Shown piece after piece: positions 1 through 8,679 of a stretch of DNA of 11,986 nt. The stretch is taken from the NCBI GenBank assembly GCA_027325115.1, contig DAHWFG010000334.1, positions 1-11,986 of the forward strand, in the 5' to 3' direction. A program made the position numbers and the translations under genes. The notes beneath the pieces are model-generated. The model worked only from the letters and a program-made list of their open reading frames with translations, searched no databases and was not told where the DNA came from. Source of the stretch: JAKBCQ01 sp021807585 (GTDB lineage: Bacteria > Planctomycetota > Planctomycetia > Isosphaerales > Isosphaeraceae). Numbering within the stretch: the stretch's first letter is position 1; every line of letters starts with the position of its first letter.

Positions 1-184
1 CGATCCTCGATTCGTCGCCGGGATCGATCGATTCAGATGATCCGATGGTATAACGAAATTTGATGACCCCGCGTGATTCGAGGGACTCTCGATTCGCCAT
101 ATACGCCGTGAGCGTGGCCTCGGCGACCGCCTTGGGAGGTACGGCACAAACGGAAAACAGGCTACAAACGATCACGGCGTACAT
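1..184 (-). CDS. Exported protein, N-terminal part only (runs off left edge)
   Basis: This is an open frame of 61 codons plus one base, reading leftward and cut by the window edge. The N-terminus (MYAVIVCSLFSVCAVPPKAVA) is hydrophobic and ends in a small-residue stretch, which looks like a signal peptide; the mature part begins near EATLTAYMANRES. I chose the ATG at 184 because AGGAG lies 7 nt upstream (192-196). An in-frame ATG at 199 is an alternative: it overlaps the preceding TGA as TGATG and would add MRSSS, giving the signal peptide a positive charge. The gene follows the cysteine-rich gene by 14 nt, so it is probably co-transcribed with it and the DUF1573 gene. I do not recognise the family and assign no function. 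GC content and third-position use look like a real gene. Confidence 0.6.
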   Translation of the reverse strand, partial: MYAVIVCSLFSVCAVPPKAVAEATLTAYMANRESLESRGVIKFRYTIGSSESIDPGDESRI

Positions 185-191
185 CGATGAA

Positions 192-196
192 CTCCT
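192..196 (-). promoter_or_regulatory. Ribosome binding site for the left-edge gene
   Basis: AGGAG on the minus strand, 7 nt before the ATG at 184. It favours that start over the in-frame ATG at 199, which has no purine-rich motif in front of it. Confidence 0.5.
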
Positions 197-198
197 CA

Positions 199-570
199 TC
201 AATGAGTGCAAATACTAGGTTGAGATGCTTTCACGGAGCATGCGAAAGTCGCACATTTGCTGTCCGTGAAATACGTCGTGTAACATTGAAACAGATTCTG
301 AGAGCATCCAGCTCCCTTACCTGTGTTCGCACAGTATTCTCCTTTCTGATTTTGATTTGTCAGAGAATTATAGTTGTACAAGGTTGAATTGTAAGTGCAC
401 GATCAGATGAACGACGCGCAGGTTGTGTACTTCCCGCATGCAGGCGCAATCGATACGCATTTCCAAGGAGCAGGGTACGTAGTGCCGAATGAAACTGAAC
501 CGTAGGCCATGAGGATCAATCCGCTGATGAGACACCCGATCGCGCAGAGAAACCTTTTCTTCCGATTCAT
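199..570 (-). pseudogene. Cysteine-rich exported small protein with an in-frame TGA
   Basis: One frame of 124 codons runs from the ATG at 570 to a TGA at 199-201, with a single internal TGA at 403-405 (codon 56). The N-terminus MNRKKRFLCAIGCLISGLIL is a classic signal peptide or anchor: basic, then hydrophobic. The exported part has three Cys before the internal stop and seven after it (in SCTY, EYCA, AGCS, FQCY, SKCA, FACS, SICT), ten in all, as expected for a disulfide-knotted secreted protein. The character of the sequence does not change across the stop. The next gene starts 14 nt after the final TGA, as operon spacing predicts if the whole frame is the gene. The likely explanation is a recent nonsense mutation. 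Readthrough, selenocysteine recoding or a sequencing error are alternatives. The protein family is unrecognised. Confidence 0.55.
403..570 (-). CDS. Small exported Cys-containing protein, 55 aa (product if the TGA is a real stop)
   Basis: This is the part of the cysteine-rich gene that is translated if the TGA at 403-405 terminates. It encodes 55 residues: a basic signal peptide with a hydrophobic core at about residues 8-25, then a short tail with Cys38, Cys45 and Cys51. An odd number of mature cysteines is unusual for a folded exported disulfide protein, which supports truncation. The start is well supported by AAGGAG at 577-582 with 6 nt spacing. It lies 33 nt after the DUF1573 stop, so the two genes are very probably in one transcript. 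No function is assigned. Confidence 0.45.
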   Translation of the reverse strand: MNRKKRFLCAIGCLISGLILMAYGSVSFGTTYPAPWKCVSIAPACGKYTTCASFI

Positions 571-576
571 GACGAA

Positions 577-582
577 CTCCTT
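577..582 (-). promoter_or_regulatory. Ribosome binding site for the cysteine-rich gene
   Basis: AAGGAG on the minus strand, 6 nt before the ATG at 570. This strong site is the main evidence that the short frame is a real gene. Confidence 0.55.
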
Positions 583-603
583 GAGATCTTGTCTGATGAA
601 GAA

Positions 604-1722
604 TCAACCGGGCGAACCGAACGACGATTCGCCGACAAACGCCGACCAACGGATCTCCACGACAGATTCTTTGGATATCGATGTCGAGATCCGTATTTTA
701 CCCCCGTCGACGCGATGAGATCCACCACGGCGCGGATTGTATTCAAAAATTAAGTTATGCTTGATCTTTTCATCGTTTGGAAATGATCCCGGTATTTCGC
801 AAGAGATATCGTGATCGCGCGGATCAAATGAAACCGCGGAGATCCGAAACGGTCTATTGTCGACAGATTTGAGACGAACCATTTTCTTCAAGACCGTCGC
901 CTCTCGAGAGATCGCACCAAAAGAGATGTTCGTCGAATCGGCGACAATATCCGAGGTCGATTTCCATGTAACTTCGGTCATGATTTTAAGACCGTTCTTT
1001 AACTCCCAGACGACGTTGTGTCGGTTCAAACCGATTTGGCCTTTTGGATTGAGCTTGATGCCAAGGTCGTATGTGATTCGATTGACTCGATCGTTGATCC
1101 TTTCCACATGACCTTCTCCGATGATGGAAGGCCTCAAGAATTCGCTTGATGAAAAGCATCCGATCGGTTTGCCCGATTCGGATTCATCCGTGCGGGGCAC
1201 ATAAAATATGAGTTTCGGATTGAGCGTTTTCTCTTCGACTTGATCGACTCGGACAGATCCTAAATCGAATTCTTGAGGCTGCATCTCGATTTCAGGGAAG
1301 CATGCGAATTTCAAGCGATAAGTCGGGGGTGGATCGATGGGAGGATCGGTTTTCAACGTGCATAAAAGATCGAGGCTGACGTACGCCGGAGCTATCTGCG
1401 CGGTCATTGTCACCGGAATCGATTCGCCGGGTTTGAGCAATCGCTTTTCTATATTAACATCTGTACATGAACATGAATGAAGTTCGCCGACAATCCGAAG
1501 AGGAAGTTTTGATTCATTCTTGAAGAGGAATCTATGGCTCAGGGTGGTTCCCTCCGAGGCGATAATCGGCCCGGCGTCAAAAACATGAGGTGATGTGGTC
1601 TCGCGCGTTCCGCAGCCAACCGAAACGATCAATAAAAAAGCCGTTATTCTTTTGGTGAAAAGAATATGGAATTCATGAAACGACTGAAATTTGGACTGGA
1701 CTTGATGTAAGAGAGCGATCAT
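604..1722 (-). CDS. DUF1573-type secreted lipoprotein
   Basis: The protein has 372 aa. Residues 24-37 (TKRITAFLLIVSVGC) form a basic then hydrophobic segment ending in a lipobox-like SVGC, so Cys37 is probably lipidated and the protein anchored in the envelope. The following domain carries the pattern typical of DUF1573/ASH-like immunoglobulin folds: a beta-strand rich FKNES..LRI segment, the CSCT motif at 84-87, and LKPGESIPV. A second, similar beta domain occupies about residues 255-370 (ISFGAISRE...VEIRWSAF). Such proteins are common in planctomycetes and Bacteroidetes; their molecular role is not established. The start at 1722 is chosen because GGAGGGG lies directly upstream (1726-1732). 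It is the first gene of a leftward operon with a cysteine-rich exported protein 33 nt downstream. Confidence 0.8.
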   Translation of the reverse strand: MIALLHQVQSKFQSFHEFHILFTKRITAFLLIVSVGCGTRETTSPHVFDAGPIIASEGTTLSHRFLFKNESKLPLRIVGELHSCSCTDVNIEKRLLKPGESIPVTMTAQIAPAYVSLDLLCTLKTDPPIDPPPTYRLKFACFPEIEMQPQEFDLGSVRVDQVEEKTLNPKLIFYVPRTDESESGKPIGCFSSSEFLRPSIIGEGHVERINDRVNRITYDLGIKLNPKGQIGLNRHNVVWELKNGLKIMTEVTWKSTSDIVADSTNISFGAISREATVLKKMVRLKSVDNRPFRISAVSFDPRDHDISCEIPGSFPNDEKIKHNLIFEYNPRRGGSHRVDGGKIRISTSISKESVVEIRWSAFVGESSFGSPG

Positions 1723-1725
1723 GAT

Positions 1726-1732
1726 CCCCTCC
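1726..1732 (-). promoter_or_regulatory. Ribosome binding site of the DUF1573 gene
   Basis: GGAGGGG on the minus strand, with its GGAGG core 5 nt before the ATG at 1722. It fixes the start despite the unusually long 23-residue stretch before the first basic residue pair of the signal peptide. Confidence 0.55.
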
Positions 1733-1820
1733 AGGTTCCAAAGTGGATGAAAGCTGGTCTTAGAGAACCGCGATGATGCTGATTCGCACGATTACATCAT
1801 CCAATCGATCATGGGGGGGC

Positions 1821-1847
1821 AGATTATCGATTGATATTTCTCGTCAA
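1821..1847 (-). promoter_or_regulatory. Weak candidate promoter of the DUF1573 operon
   Basis: On the minus strand, TTGACG (1842-1847) is followed after 15 nt by TAATCT (1821-1826), about 100 bp before the DUF1573 start. The spacing is shorter than the usual 17 nt and the -10 match is partial, so this is only a candidate. Confidence 0.25.
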
Positions 1848-2060
1848 ACATATTTATGCTATCTACCGGCTGGGTTCGAGTCAATACCCTCGTTTCGGAA
1901 AATCGAAACTCCCATTTGTCGATCCGATTTCTCTGGAATGATCCGTTCATGAGGAGGGTTGTTGCGGTCGGAGTGATGATTCGTCTCTTTGATCGTGACC
2001 GCGTGGGCTCTATAGATCATAAAAACCGTCGACTCGTTATATATAATACACTGTTTTTAG

Positions 2061-2076
2061 CGCCGACGCTTCGGCG
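2061..2076. other. GC-rich hairpin in AT-rich intergenic DNA
   Basis: CGCCGA and TCGGCG are perfect 6-bp arms around a 4-nt loop (CGCT). On neither strand is it followed by a run of T, so it is not a standard intrinsic terminator, although it lies where the polyketide operon transcript could end. Confidence 0.35.
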
Positions 2077-2188
2077 AAGGTCGACTTGACGATCGCCGAT
2101 TTGTGAACATAATATATTTATAATGTAACTATTCGATGATTAAATTGACAATTCGAGATCGGCGAATCGAGGGTATGAGGTTCCCTGA

Positions 2189-2202
2189 GGGTTCATCAAC
2201 CC
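2189..2202 (-). terminator. Short hairpin after the polyketide synthase gene
   Basis: Arms GGGTT/AACCC with a 4-nt loop lie 32 nt downstream of the type III PKS stop codon. There is no U-tract, so at best this is a weak or Rho-assisted end. It is listed because nothing better is visible. Confidence 0.15.
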
Positions 2203-2233
2203 GTCTGGAATTCGTCCGCTCGTATCGAAATCG

Positions 2234-3328
2234 TCAGTTCAACAGCGCCGTCTCGATCGTGAGGCCGGGGCCGAAGGCGAGAGCCAGGGACGGGCGCGGG
2301 GTGTGCGATCGCCGCAGTCGATCCAAAATGAACAAGATCGTCGGCGACGACATGTTGCCGTGCTCGGCTAAAACGCGCAGCGACGGTTCAATCGCGCTCC
2401 GATCGATCCCCGCGGCCTCGGCCACAGCCGACAAAATGCGCGGACCGCCGGGATGAATCGCCCACGAACCGATCGAATCGACCGAGAGCGACCGTCGCGA
2501 AAGCCAAGCGTCGAGCCACGGACGAAGACGATTACCGATCAATTCGGGTACGCGCGAAGATAACGTCATCTCAAATCCGTGATCGCCGATCCGCCACGAC
2601 ATCGCGTCCTCCGAATCGTCGATCAACGTCGACCCCGTCGCGACCAAACGATAAACCCGATCGCTCGATCGTCGTACGAGTTCGCCGACCTCCGTCCCCT
2701 CCCGCACGCCCACGAACGCCGCCGAACCGTCGGCGAAGAGAGCGTTCGAGACGATCTTGTTCGCGTCCCAGCCGTATTGATGGTGCAGGCTGCAAAGCTC
2801 GACGGCGCAGACGAGCGGACGCGCCGACCGATCGGCTTCGACGAACGCCTCGGCGACCCTCATCGCGTTGATCAACGCATGACATCCCATAAATCCCACA
2901 TGAACCCGCGCGACGTCGCGATCTAACGGCAATTGCTTGATTAACAATACGTCAAAACCGGGAGCGTGAAAACCCGTACATGAAACGGTGATCAGATGCG
3001 TGATCGTTTTGGGGTCGATGCCGGCTTCGGCGATCGCGGCTCGGCACGAAGCCAAGGCCAAGCCTTGCGCCTCGGCCTCGTATTGTCGCATCCGTTCGCT
3101 CGTCGAGGGGCTTTGGTCGACGAAAAACGATTGACGCTCGGAAAGATCCCCCGTCGACGCGTTCAACAAAACCGAGCCGCGACTCTCGACCCCCGACCGC
3201 CGATAAAGCTCGTCGAACAACCGCTCGTGCTCGGAGGTTTGGCACGAGAAGCGTCGCATGATCGCGGCGGCGTCGGCCCTGCCGATGCGATGCGGCGGAA
3301 CGGCCGTACCGATCCCGGCGATTATCAT
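2234..3328 (-). CDS. Type III polyketide synthase (chalcone/stilbene synthase family)
   Basis: This 364-aa homodimeric-type ketosynthase probably condenses an acyl-CoA starter with malonyl-CoA units to an alkylpyrone or alkylresorcinol-like product. All three catalytic residues are visible: Cys117 in VSCTGFHAPG, His292 in AIHPGGP and Asn325 in HGNMSSP. The N-terminus (IAGIGTAVPPHRI) and C-terminal AFGPGLTIE motif are family hallmarks, and the length is normal for a bacterial member. The ATG at 3328 lies 10 nt after the FAD oxidoreductase stop and lacks a clear Shine-Dalgarno, which suggests translation coupled to the upstream gene. It is the last gene of a methyltransferase-oxidoreductase-PKS trio. 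The acyl starter and product cannot be read from sequence. Confidence 0.93.
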   Translation of the reverse strand: MIIAGIGTAVPPHRIGRADAAAIMRRFSCQTSEHERLFDELYRRSGVESRGSVLLNASTGDLSERQSFFVDQSPSTSERMRQYEAEAQGLALASCRAAIAEAGIDPKTITHLITVSCTGFHAPGFDVLLIKQLPLDRDVARVHVGFMGCHALINAMRVAEAFVEADRSARPLVCAVELCSLHHQYGWDANKIVSNALFADGSAAFVGVREGTEVGELVRRSSDRVYRLVATGSTLIDDSEDAMSWRIGDHGFEMTLSSRVPELIGNRLRPWLDAWLSRRSLSVDSIGSWAIHPGGPRILSAVAEAAGIDRSAIEPSLRVLAEHGNMSSPTILFILDRLRRSHTPRPSLALAFGPGLTIETALLN

Positions 3329-3338
3329 GAGAGTGTCT

Positions 3339-4517
3339 TTAATTGGATATTTGAGGACATACGGTCGGGCTCGCGTTGATTCTACGAATTATCATGTCGG
3401 CGATCGCCGGCGTTCGCTCGGCTAGTTTCGCTACGAGTCCGGCGAGCCGCGGTCGTCTGAGTGTGAACGCCAATCCGCGACAAACGAGCGTCGATCGACC
3501 GATCAGCAGCCGATGCGTTTCGATCCATTCGCGCTCGATCGCGCTCGTCCATCGCTCGATCCCCTCGAGAGCGATCGGGACGCCCGCCGAGGCCGAACTC
3601 AGCGCCCAGCCGATCCCTTCGCCCGTAAAAGGTTCAATATATCCCGCGGCGTCTCCCAGTATAATCAGCCGACGCGCCGCGTCGGGACGCGTCGATCGCG
3701 AGAGCGCGACCGTTCCCCGCCATGAGCCGTCGTCGTCCGATTCGATCGCGGGAAATCCCGCCTCGCGAAGAATCGCGGCCGCGGCCCGCGCGGAGGATTC
3801 GCATGCTTTGATAAACGCTTTATCAAACGCCGCTGCGACGTTCAAGCTTCCGTCCTCCACGCGAACGAGCCCCACGTATCCATGGCGACCGATCGCCATG
3901 TGTATCGTCTTATCGTTATACGCGCTCGAGCCCGCATCGACCACGCGGCCCGCGCCGATCCTCGATCGAGCCGCGATCCGAGTTCGGATGCTCGGTTCGC
4001 CTTCAAGAGCCGCGTTTCCGAGCCCCGACGCCGCCGCGACGACGCGCGCCCGGGCGTGAATCGTTCGTCCGTGTCGTTCGAGCCGAACGCCTCGAGTCGT
4101 ATTGTCACAGACTTCGATCGTCGCGTGAGTTTCGGCCAAGAACCGCGCTCCCGCGGCGATCGCCGCTTCAACCAGCGCGTTATCGAACCGGGTTCGCGAG
4201 ATCGCCTTACCCAGCAAAGCATGCCGGCGAATTGAACATCCACGAACGCCGAGATGAAAGTGTTCTAATGCGATTCCGCCGATTCGTTCGACGAGCGTTC
4301 CCAAACCCTCGTCGTTCAGTACGGCGAGGGCGCGACGGTTGACGCACGATCCGCAAACTTTGGCTCGCGGGAATGCTTTTTTATCGACGAGCAAAACGTT
4401 TACTCCGGCGAGCGCGAATCGCCGCGCCGCGAGCGCCCCGGCGGGTCCCGCGCCGACGACGATCGCGTCCCACACGTGTCTTTGTGCCTCGTCGAGGTCG
4501 ATCGTGGCGGGCGTCAT
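3339..4517 (-). CDS. FAD-dependent oxidoreductase, geranylgeranyl-reductase-like family, in PKS cluster
   Basis: This 392-aa flavoprotein has an N-terminal Rossmann motif GAGPAG (residues 22-27), a KVCGSCVN segment at 53-60 typical of the geranylgeranyl reductase/FAD monooxygenase family, and a GDAAGYIEPFTGEGI motif at 288-302 that closes the FAD site. It probably hydroxylates or reduces the type III PKS product. I place the start at 4517 because that ATG overlaps the methyltransferase stop as ATGA and has GGAG 8 nt upstream. An in-frame ATG at 4553 would overlap the upstream gene by 40 nt. A comparable set (PKS, methyltransferase, flavin hydroxylase) is known from the Streptomyces griseus srs operon; the function here is inferred by that analogy. 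Confidence 0.85.
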   Translation of the reverse strand: MTPATIDLDEAQRHVWDAIVVGAGPAGALAARRFALAGVNVLLVDKKAFPRAKVCGSCVNRRALAVLNDEGLGTLVERIGGIALEHFHLGVRGCSIRRHALLGKAISRTRFDNALVEAAIAAGARFLAETHATIEVCDNTTRGVRLERHGRTIHARARVVAAASGLGNAALEGEPSIRTRIAARSRIGAGRVVDAGSSAYNDKTIHMAIGRHGYVGLVRVEDGSLNVAAAFDKAFIKACESSARAAAAILREAGFPAIESDDDGSWRGTVALSRSTRPDAARRLIILGDAAGYIEPFTGEGIGWALSSASAGVPIALEGIERWTSAIEREWIETHRLLIGRSTLVCRGLAFTLRRPRLAGLVAKLAERTPAIADMIIRRINASPTVCPQISN

Positions 4518-5236
4518 TCGCGGCTCCAGGAGAGGAGGAAACGTTGCGGCCAATGACGCGTGAGGGTCGCTTGGTCAAGTCCGGCGCGGTCGGCGAGGCG
4601 TTTGGCCTCGTCGATCGTGAACGCCGCGGAGACCGAAGCAGGGCCGTCGAAACGAACGACTTTCGAGCGGCTTAAGATTCGGCATCCCAGCCATGCCATC
4701 GCATAGCCGAGCCCGCCGCGGATGAGGTCGTTGACGAGAACCAATCGCCGTGTCACGGTCGCCATCCGGCGCAAGAGCGCAACGGCTTCATCCTCGTCGA
4801 GGTGGTGGAGGAAGAGCGAGCACATCACGACATCATACGCTTCCGGAAGCGGTCCACCCAGAGCGTCCCGGACGAAGAACCTCGCGTCGGCGCGGAGCGA
4901 TACGGCGGCTCGCGTTGCGAATTCGATCGCGACGGGGCTGATATCGCAGCCTTCGACTTGGATGTTGAGTCGAGCCCTCGCGGCTCTTTTGGAGAGACGC
5001 GAGGCGACGTCTCCCCCTCCGCACGCGAGATCGAGCACGCGAATCGGCGCGGGGGATCGTTCGCGAGCGAGCCGAGCGATCGCGGGCCAAACGATCGCGT
5101 CGCTCCGGCTCAACACGTTGATCCTCTCGAGCCCGCGAAGCGCCTCGACGTGGAGATCGGCGTCGAGATCGGGTTGATCCATGATCTCGGGCGTGCGCAA
5201 TCGAACCGAGAGATCGGGGGTTTTCCGAGACGGCAT
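4514..5236 (-). CDS. Class I SAM-dependent methyltransferase in PKS cluster
   Basis: The protein has 240 aa. The SAM-binding motif I reads VLDLACGGGD (residues 67-76), motif II acidic GCDIS (96-100), and the post-II region YDVVMCSLFLHHL (134-146) is typical of small-molecule methyltransferases. A conserved-looking N-terminal segment (PEIMDQPDLD) precedes the core. It is the first gene of the trio with the oxidoreductase and type III PKS, so O- or C-methylation of the polyketide phenol or pyrone is the likely job. The stop overlaps the next ATG by four bases (ATGA). Upstream are 59 nt to the S9 peptidase stop, containing an AT-rich inverted repeat. The ribosome binding site is weak (TGAAGA). 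The substrate is unknown. Confidence 0.85.
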   Translation of the reverse strand: MPSRKTPDLSVRLRTPEIMDQPDLDADLHVEALRGLERINVLSRSDAIVWPAIARLARERSPAPIRVLDLACGGGDVASRLSKRAARARLNIQVEGCDISPVAIEFATRAAVSLRADARFFVRDALGGPLPEAYDVVMCSLFLHHLDEDEAVALLRRMATVTRRLVLVNDLIRGGLGYAMAWLGCRILSRSKVVRFDGPASVSAAFTIDEAKRLADRAGLDQATLTRHWPQRFLLSWSRE

Positions 5237-5250
5237 AAAATGTCTTCAGG

Positions 5251-5274
5251 TTATGTAAAAGAATGTTCACATAA
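5251..5274. promoter_or_regulatory. AT-rich inverted repeat upstream of the methyltransferase-PKS trio
   Basis: Arms TTATGTGAA and TTTACATAA (minus-strand sense) flank a 6-nt centre. As DNA, 8 of 9 positions are symmetric; as RNA, all 9 can pair with one G-U. It lies 14 nt before the methyltransferase ATG in an otherwise GC-rich neighbourhood. It could be a repressor operator or a translation-modulating hairpin. Confidence 0.4.
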
Positions 5275-5295
5275 GATCGCCGACACGCGGGTCGA

Positions 5296-7602
<2,307 letters not shown>

Positions 7603-7630
7603 CGGGGTCGTCCTCGATACGCGTTGCGGG

Positions 7631-8536
7631 TTACGGTTTGTGATCGGTCGATTCGAGGCGGTCGAGGAGTCCCTCGACGATCGTACGTTGTTCGCGGATG
7701 TGCGCGGCGAGAGCGCGGGAGGCGCGGCGGTGATCGCGATCGATCAGCGCCGCGAGGATCTCGGCGTGGCGCTCGGCCATCGCGGCGACGACGCTCGCCT
7801 CGGGCGCCGCGTAATCGAACAACGCCGAATAGAACGCTCCGTGCTCCTGAAAAAATCGAATGATATATGTGTTTCCAGACTTTTTAATAAGATATTCATG
7901 CAGGGAATTATCGATTTTCGGATCGTGCGCGCGAGGCAAGTTGCGGGCGAGGATCCGTTTGAGGTCGGAGATTTCGAGCCTCGGCGCGGCGAGTTCGAGC
8001 GCCTTGAGTTCGAGGGTTTCGCGAACGACGAGGTAATCGCGCATGTCGGCGACGTCGAAATCGCGCGGTCGCCAGCCTTTCCTTGGGATATGGACGAGCA
8101 AACCTCGGCCGCAGAGACGACCGAACGCGTGACGGACGACGGTTCGGCCGACGCCGAGGCGGCGCGCCGTCGCCTCTTCGCGGAGGTAGTCGCCGTTTCG
8201 TCTCAGGCTCGCGACGATCGCTTCTTTGGCAAGTCGATCCTCGATGCGGCGCGCGCGATCAATCGGCGAATCGATCTGTTTATGCTTTGTTCGCGCGAGA
8301 AATCGAGATTTATTGGATATTTTCGATCGGCCGGGGTCGACCGACACGCGGCCGTCGTCGTTGCGGACGAGCAATCCCTCGGCGACGAGTTGGTCGATCG
8401 CCTGCCGAACGGGTTTATGACTGACGCCGTAGCGATCGGCGAGCGCCGCGAGGGTGAGCCGGGAGGGGTCGGTTTCGCCGCCGCCGAGACGCTCGGTAAG
8501 ATCGCGCTTGATGTAATCGCGGAGCGTCGTTCGCAT
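7631..8536 (-). CDS. GntR/FadR-type regulator with two winged-helix domains and an FCD domain
   Basis: With the ATG at 8536 the protein has 301 aa. The upstream in-frame TTG at 8557 lacks an RBS; GAGG precedes 8536. Residues 3-68 form a GntR winged helix (LTLAALADRYGVSHKPVRQAID and wing VRNDDGRVSV). Residues 97-158 form a second one (REEATARRLGVGRTVVRHAFG, wing HIPRKGWRP). Residues 163-290 are an FCD effector domain with the expected metal ligands Asp209, His213, His258 and His279. FCD regulators usually carry one DNA-binding head. The gene is divergent from the hydroxyproline operon and leads the S9 peptidase, so it probably controls both in response to a hydroxyproline intermediate. FCD binding to small organic acids is family knowledge; the specific ligand is inference. 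Confidence 0.88.
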   Translation of the reverse strand: MRTTLRDYIKRDLTERLGGGETDPSRLTLAALADRYGVSHKPVRQAIDQLVAEGLLVRNDDGRVSVDPGRSKISNKSRFLARTKHKQIDSPIDRARRIEDRLAKEAIVASLRRNGDYLREEATARRLGVGRTVVRHAFGRLCGRGLLVHIPRKGWRPRDFDVADMRDYLVVRETLELKALELAAPRLEISDLKRILARNLPRAHDPKIDNSLHEYLIKKSGNTYIIRFFQEHGAFYSALFDYAAPEASVVAAMAERHAEILAALIDRDHRRASRALAAHIREQRTIVEGLLDRLESTDHKP

Positions 8537-8608
8537 CGGAAACAAACCTCGAATCAAACCGATTAATACGTGAATTCGCTCGCGGCGGTCGTCTCGTCGG
8601 CTACGGAT

Positions 8609-8624
8609 CGCGTCGATCGACGCG
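8609..8624. repeat. 16-bp perfect palindrome
   Basis: CGCGTCGATCGACGCG reads the same on both strands and is bordered by GGAT/GGATC on both sides. It is about 73 bp from the GntR start. It may be a second regulator site, but its CGATCG core is common throughout this window, so chance is possible. Confidence 0.3.
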
Positions 8625-8651
8625 GATCAATGAAGCGATCCCGCGAGGCGA

Positions 8652-8679
8652 TTGACTTTTCAACCGAATCGATTATTCT
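8652..8679 (+). promoter_or_regulatory. Candidate sigma70-type promoter of the hydroxyproline operon
   Basis: TTGACT (8652-8657), 16 nt spacer, TATTCT (8674-8679). This is the best match to the bacterial consensus in the divergent region, and it points at the DapA-family gene starting at 8772. Confidence 0.45.

Larger units (their letters stand above)
1723..2233. other. AT-rich intergenic region between two leftward operons
   Basis: These 511 bp contain no gene I can support. Two short open frames (plus 1856-2089; minus 1859-2020) lack ribosome binding sites and recognisable sequence. The region should hold the promoter of the DUF1573 operon and the end of the polyketide-synthase transcript. 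Visible elements are a weak minus-strand promoter candidate (1821-1847), a 16-nt hairpin (2061-2076), AT-rich tracts with TATAAT at 2042-2047 and 2119-2124, an 11-bp palindrome AATTGACAATT (2143-2153) and a small hairpin (2189-2202). No classical U-tract terminator was found. Confidence 0.5.

Noticed and set aside
377..393. Possible SECIS hairpin after the in-frame TGA (TACAA/TTGTA with a 7-nt loop)
   Set aside because: The stem is only 5 bp and AT-rich, and it lacks the bulge and conserved loop G expected of bacterial SECIS elements. An alternative 5-bp pairing competes.
368..649. 93-codon minus-strand frame overlapping the DUF1573 end and the Cys-rich gene
   Set aside because: It overlaps two genes that have Shine-Dalgarno sites and export signals. 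Its own translation has no signal or recognisable feature.
1859..2020. Short minus-strand frame starting MIYRAHAV in the intergenic region
   Set aside because: No Shine-Dalgarno (a T-run precedes the ATG), hydrophilic featureless product, and no supporting context.
1856..2089. 77-codon plus-strand open frame in the intergenic region
   Set aside because: No ribosome binding site, no promoter with good spacing, and no recognisable composition or motif.
2136..2456. 106-codon plus-strand frame with TTGACA nearby (2145-2150)
   Set aside because: No -10 box at proper spacing, and the frame runs into the antisense of the PKS gene. It is a shadow.
3376..4059. 227-codon plus-strand open frame opposite the FAD oxidoreductase
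   Set aside because: Its Ser/Arg/Ala-rich translation is typical of the complement of a GC-rich gene. The minus strand carries real FAD motifs.
4518..4553. Earlier start for the FAD oxidoreductase at 4553
   Set aside because: It would overlap the methyltransferase by 40 nt. The ATG at 4517 forms the usual ATGA coupling and has GGAG in front.
7640..8566. 308-codon open frame on the plus strand opposite the GntR gene
   Set aside because: It is the antisense shadow of the regulator. The minus-strand frame has clear winged-helix and FCD motifs, while the plus frame shows none.
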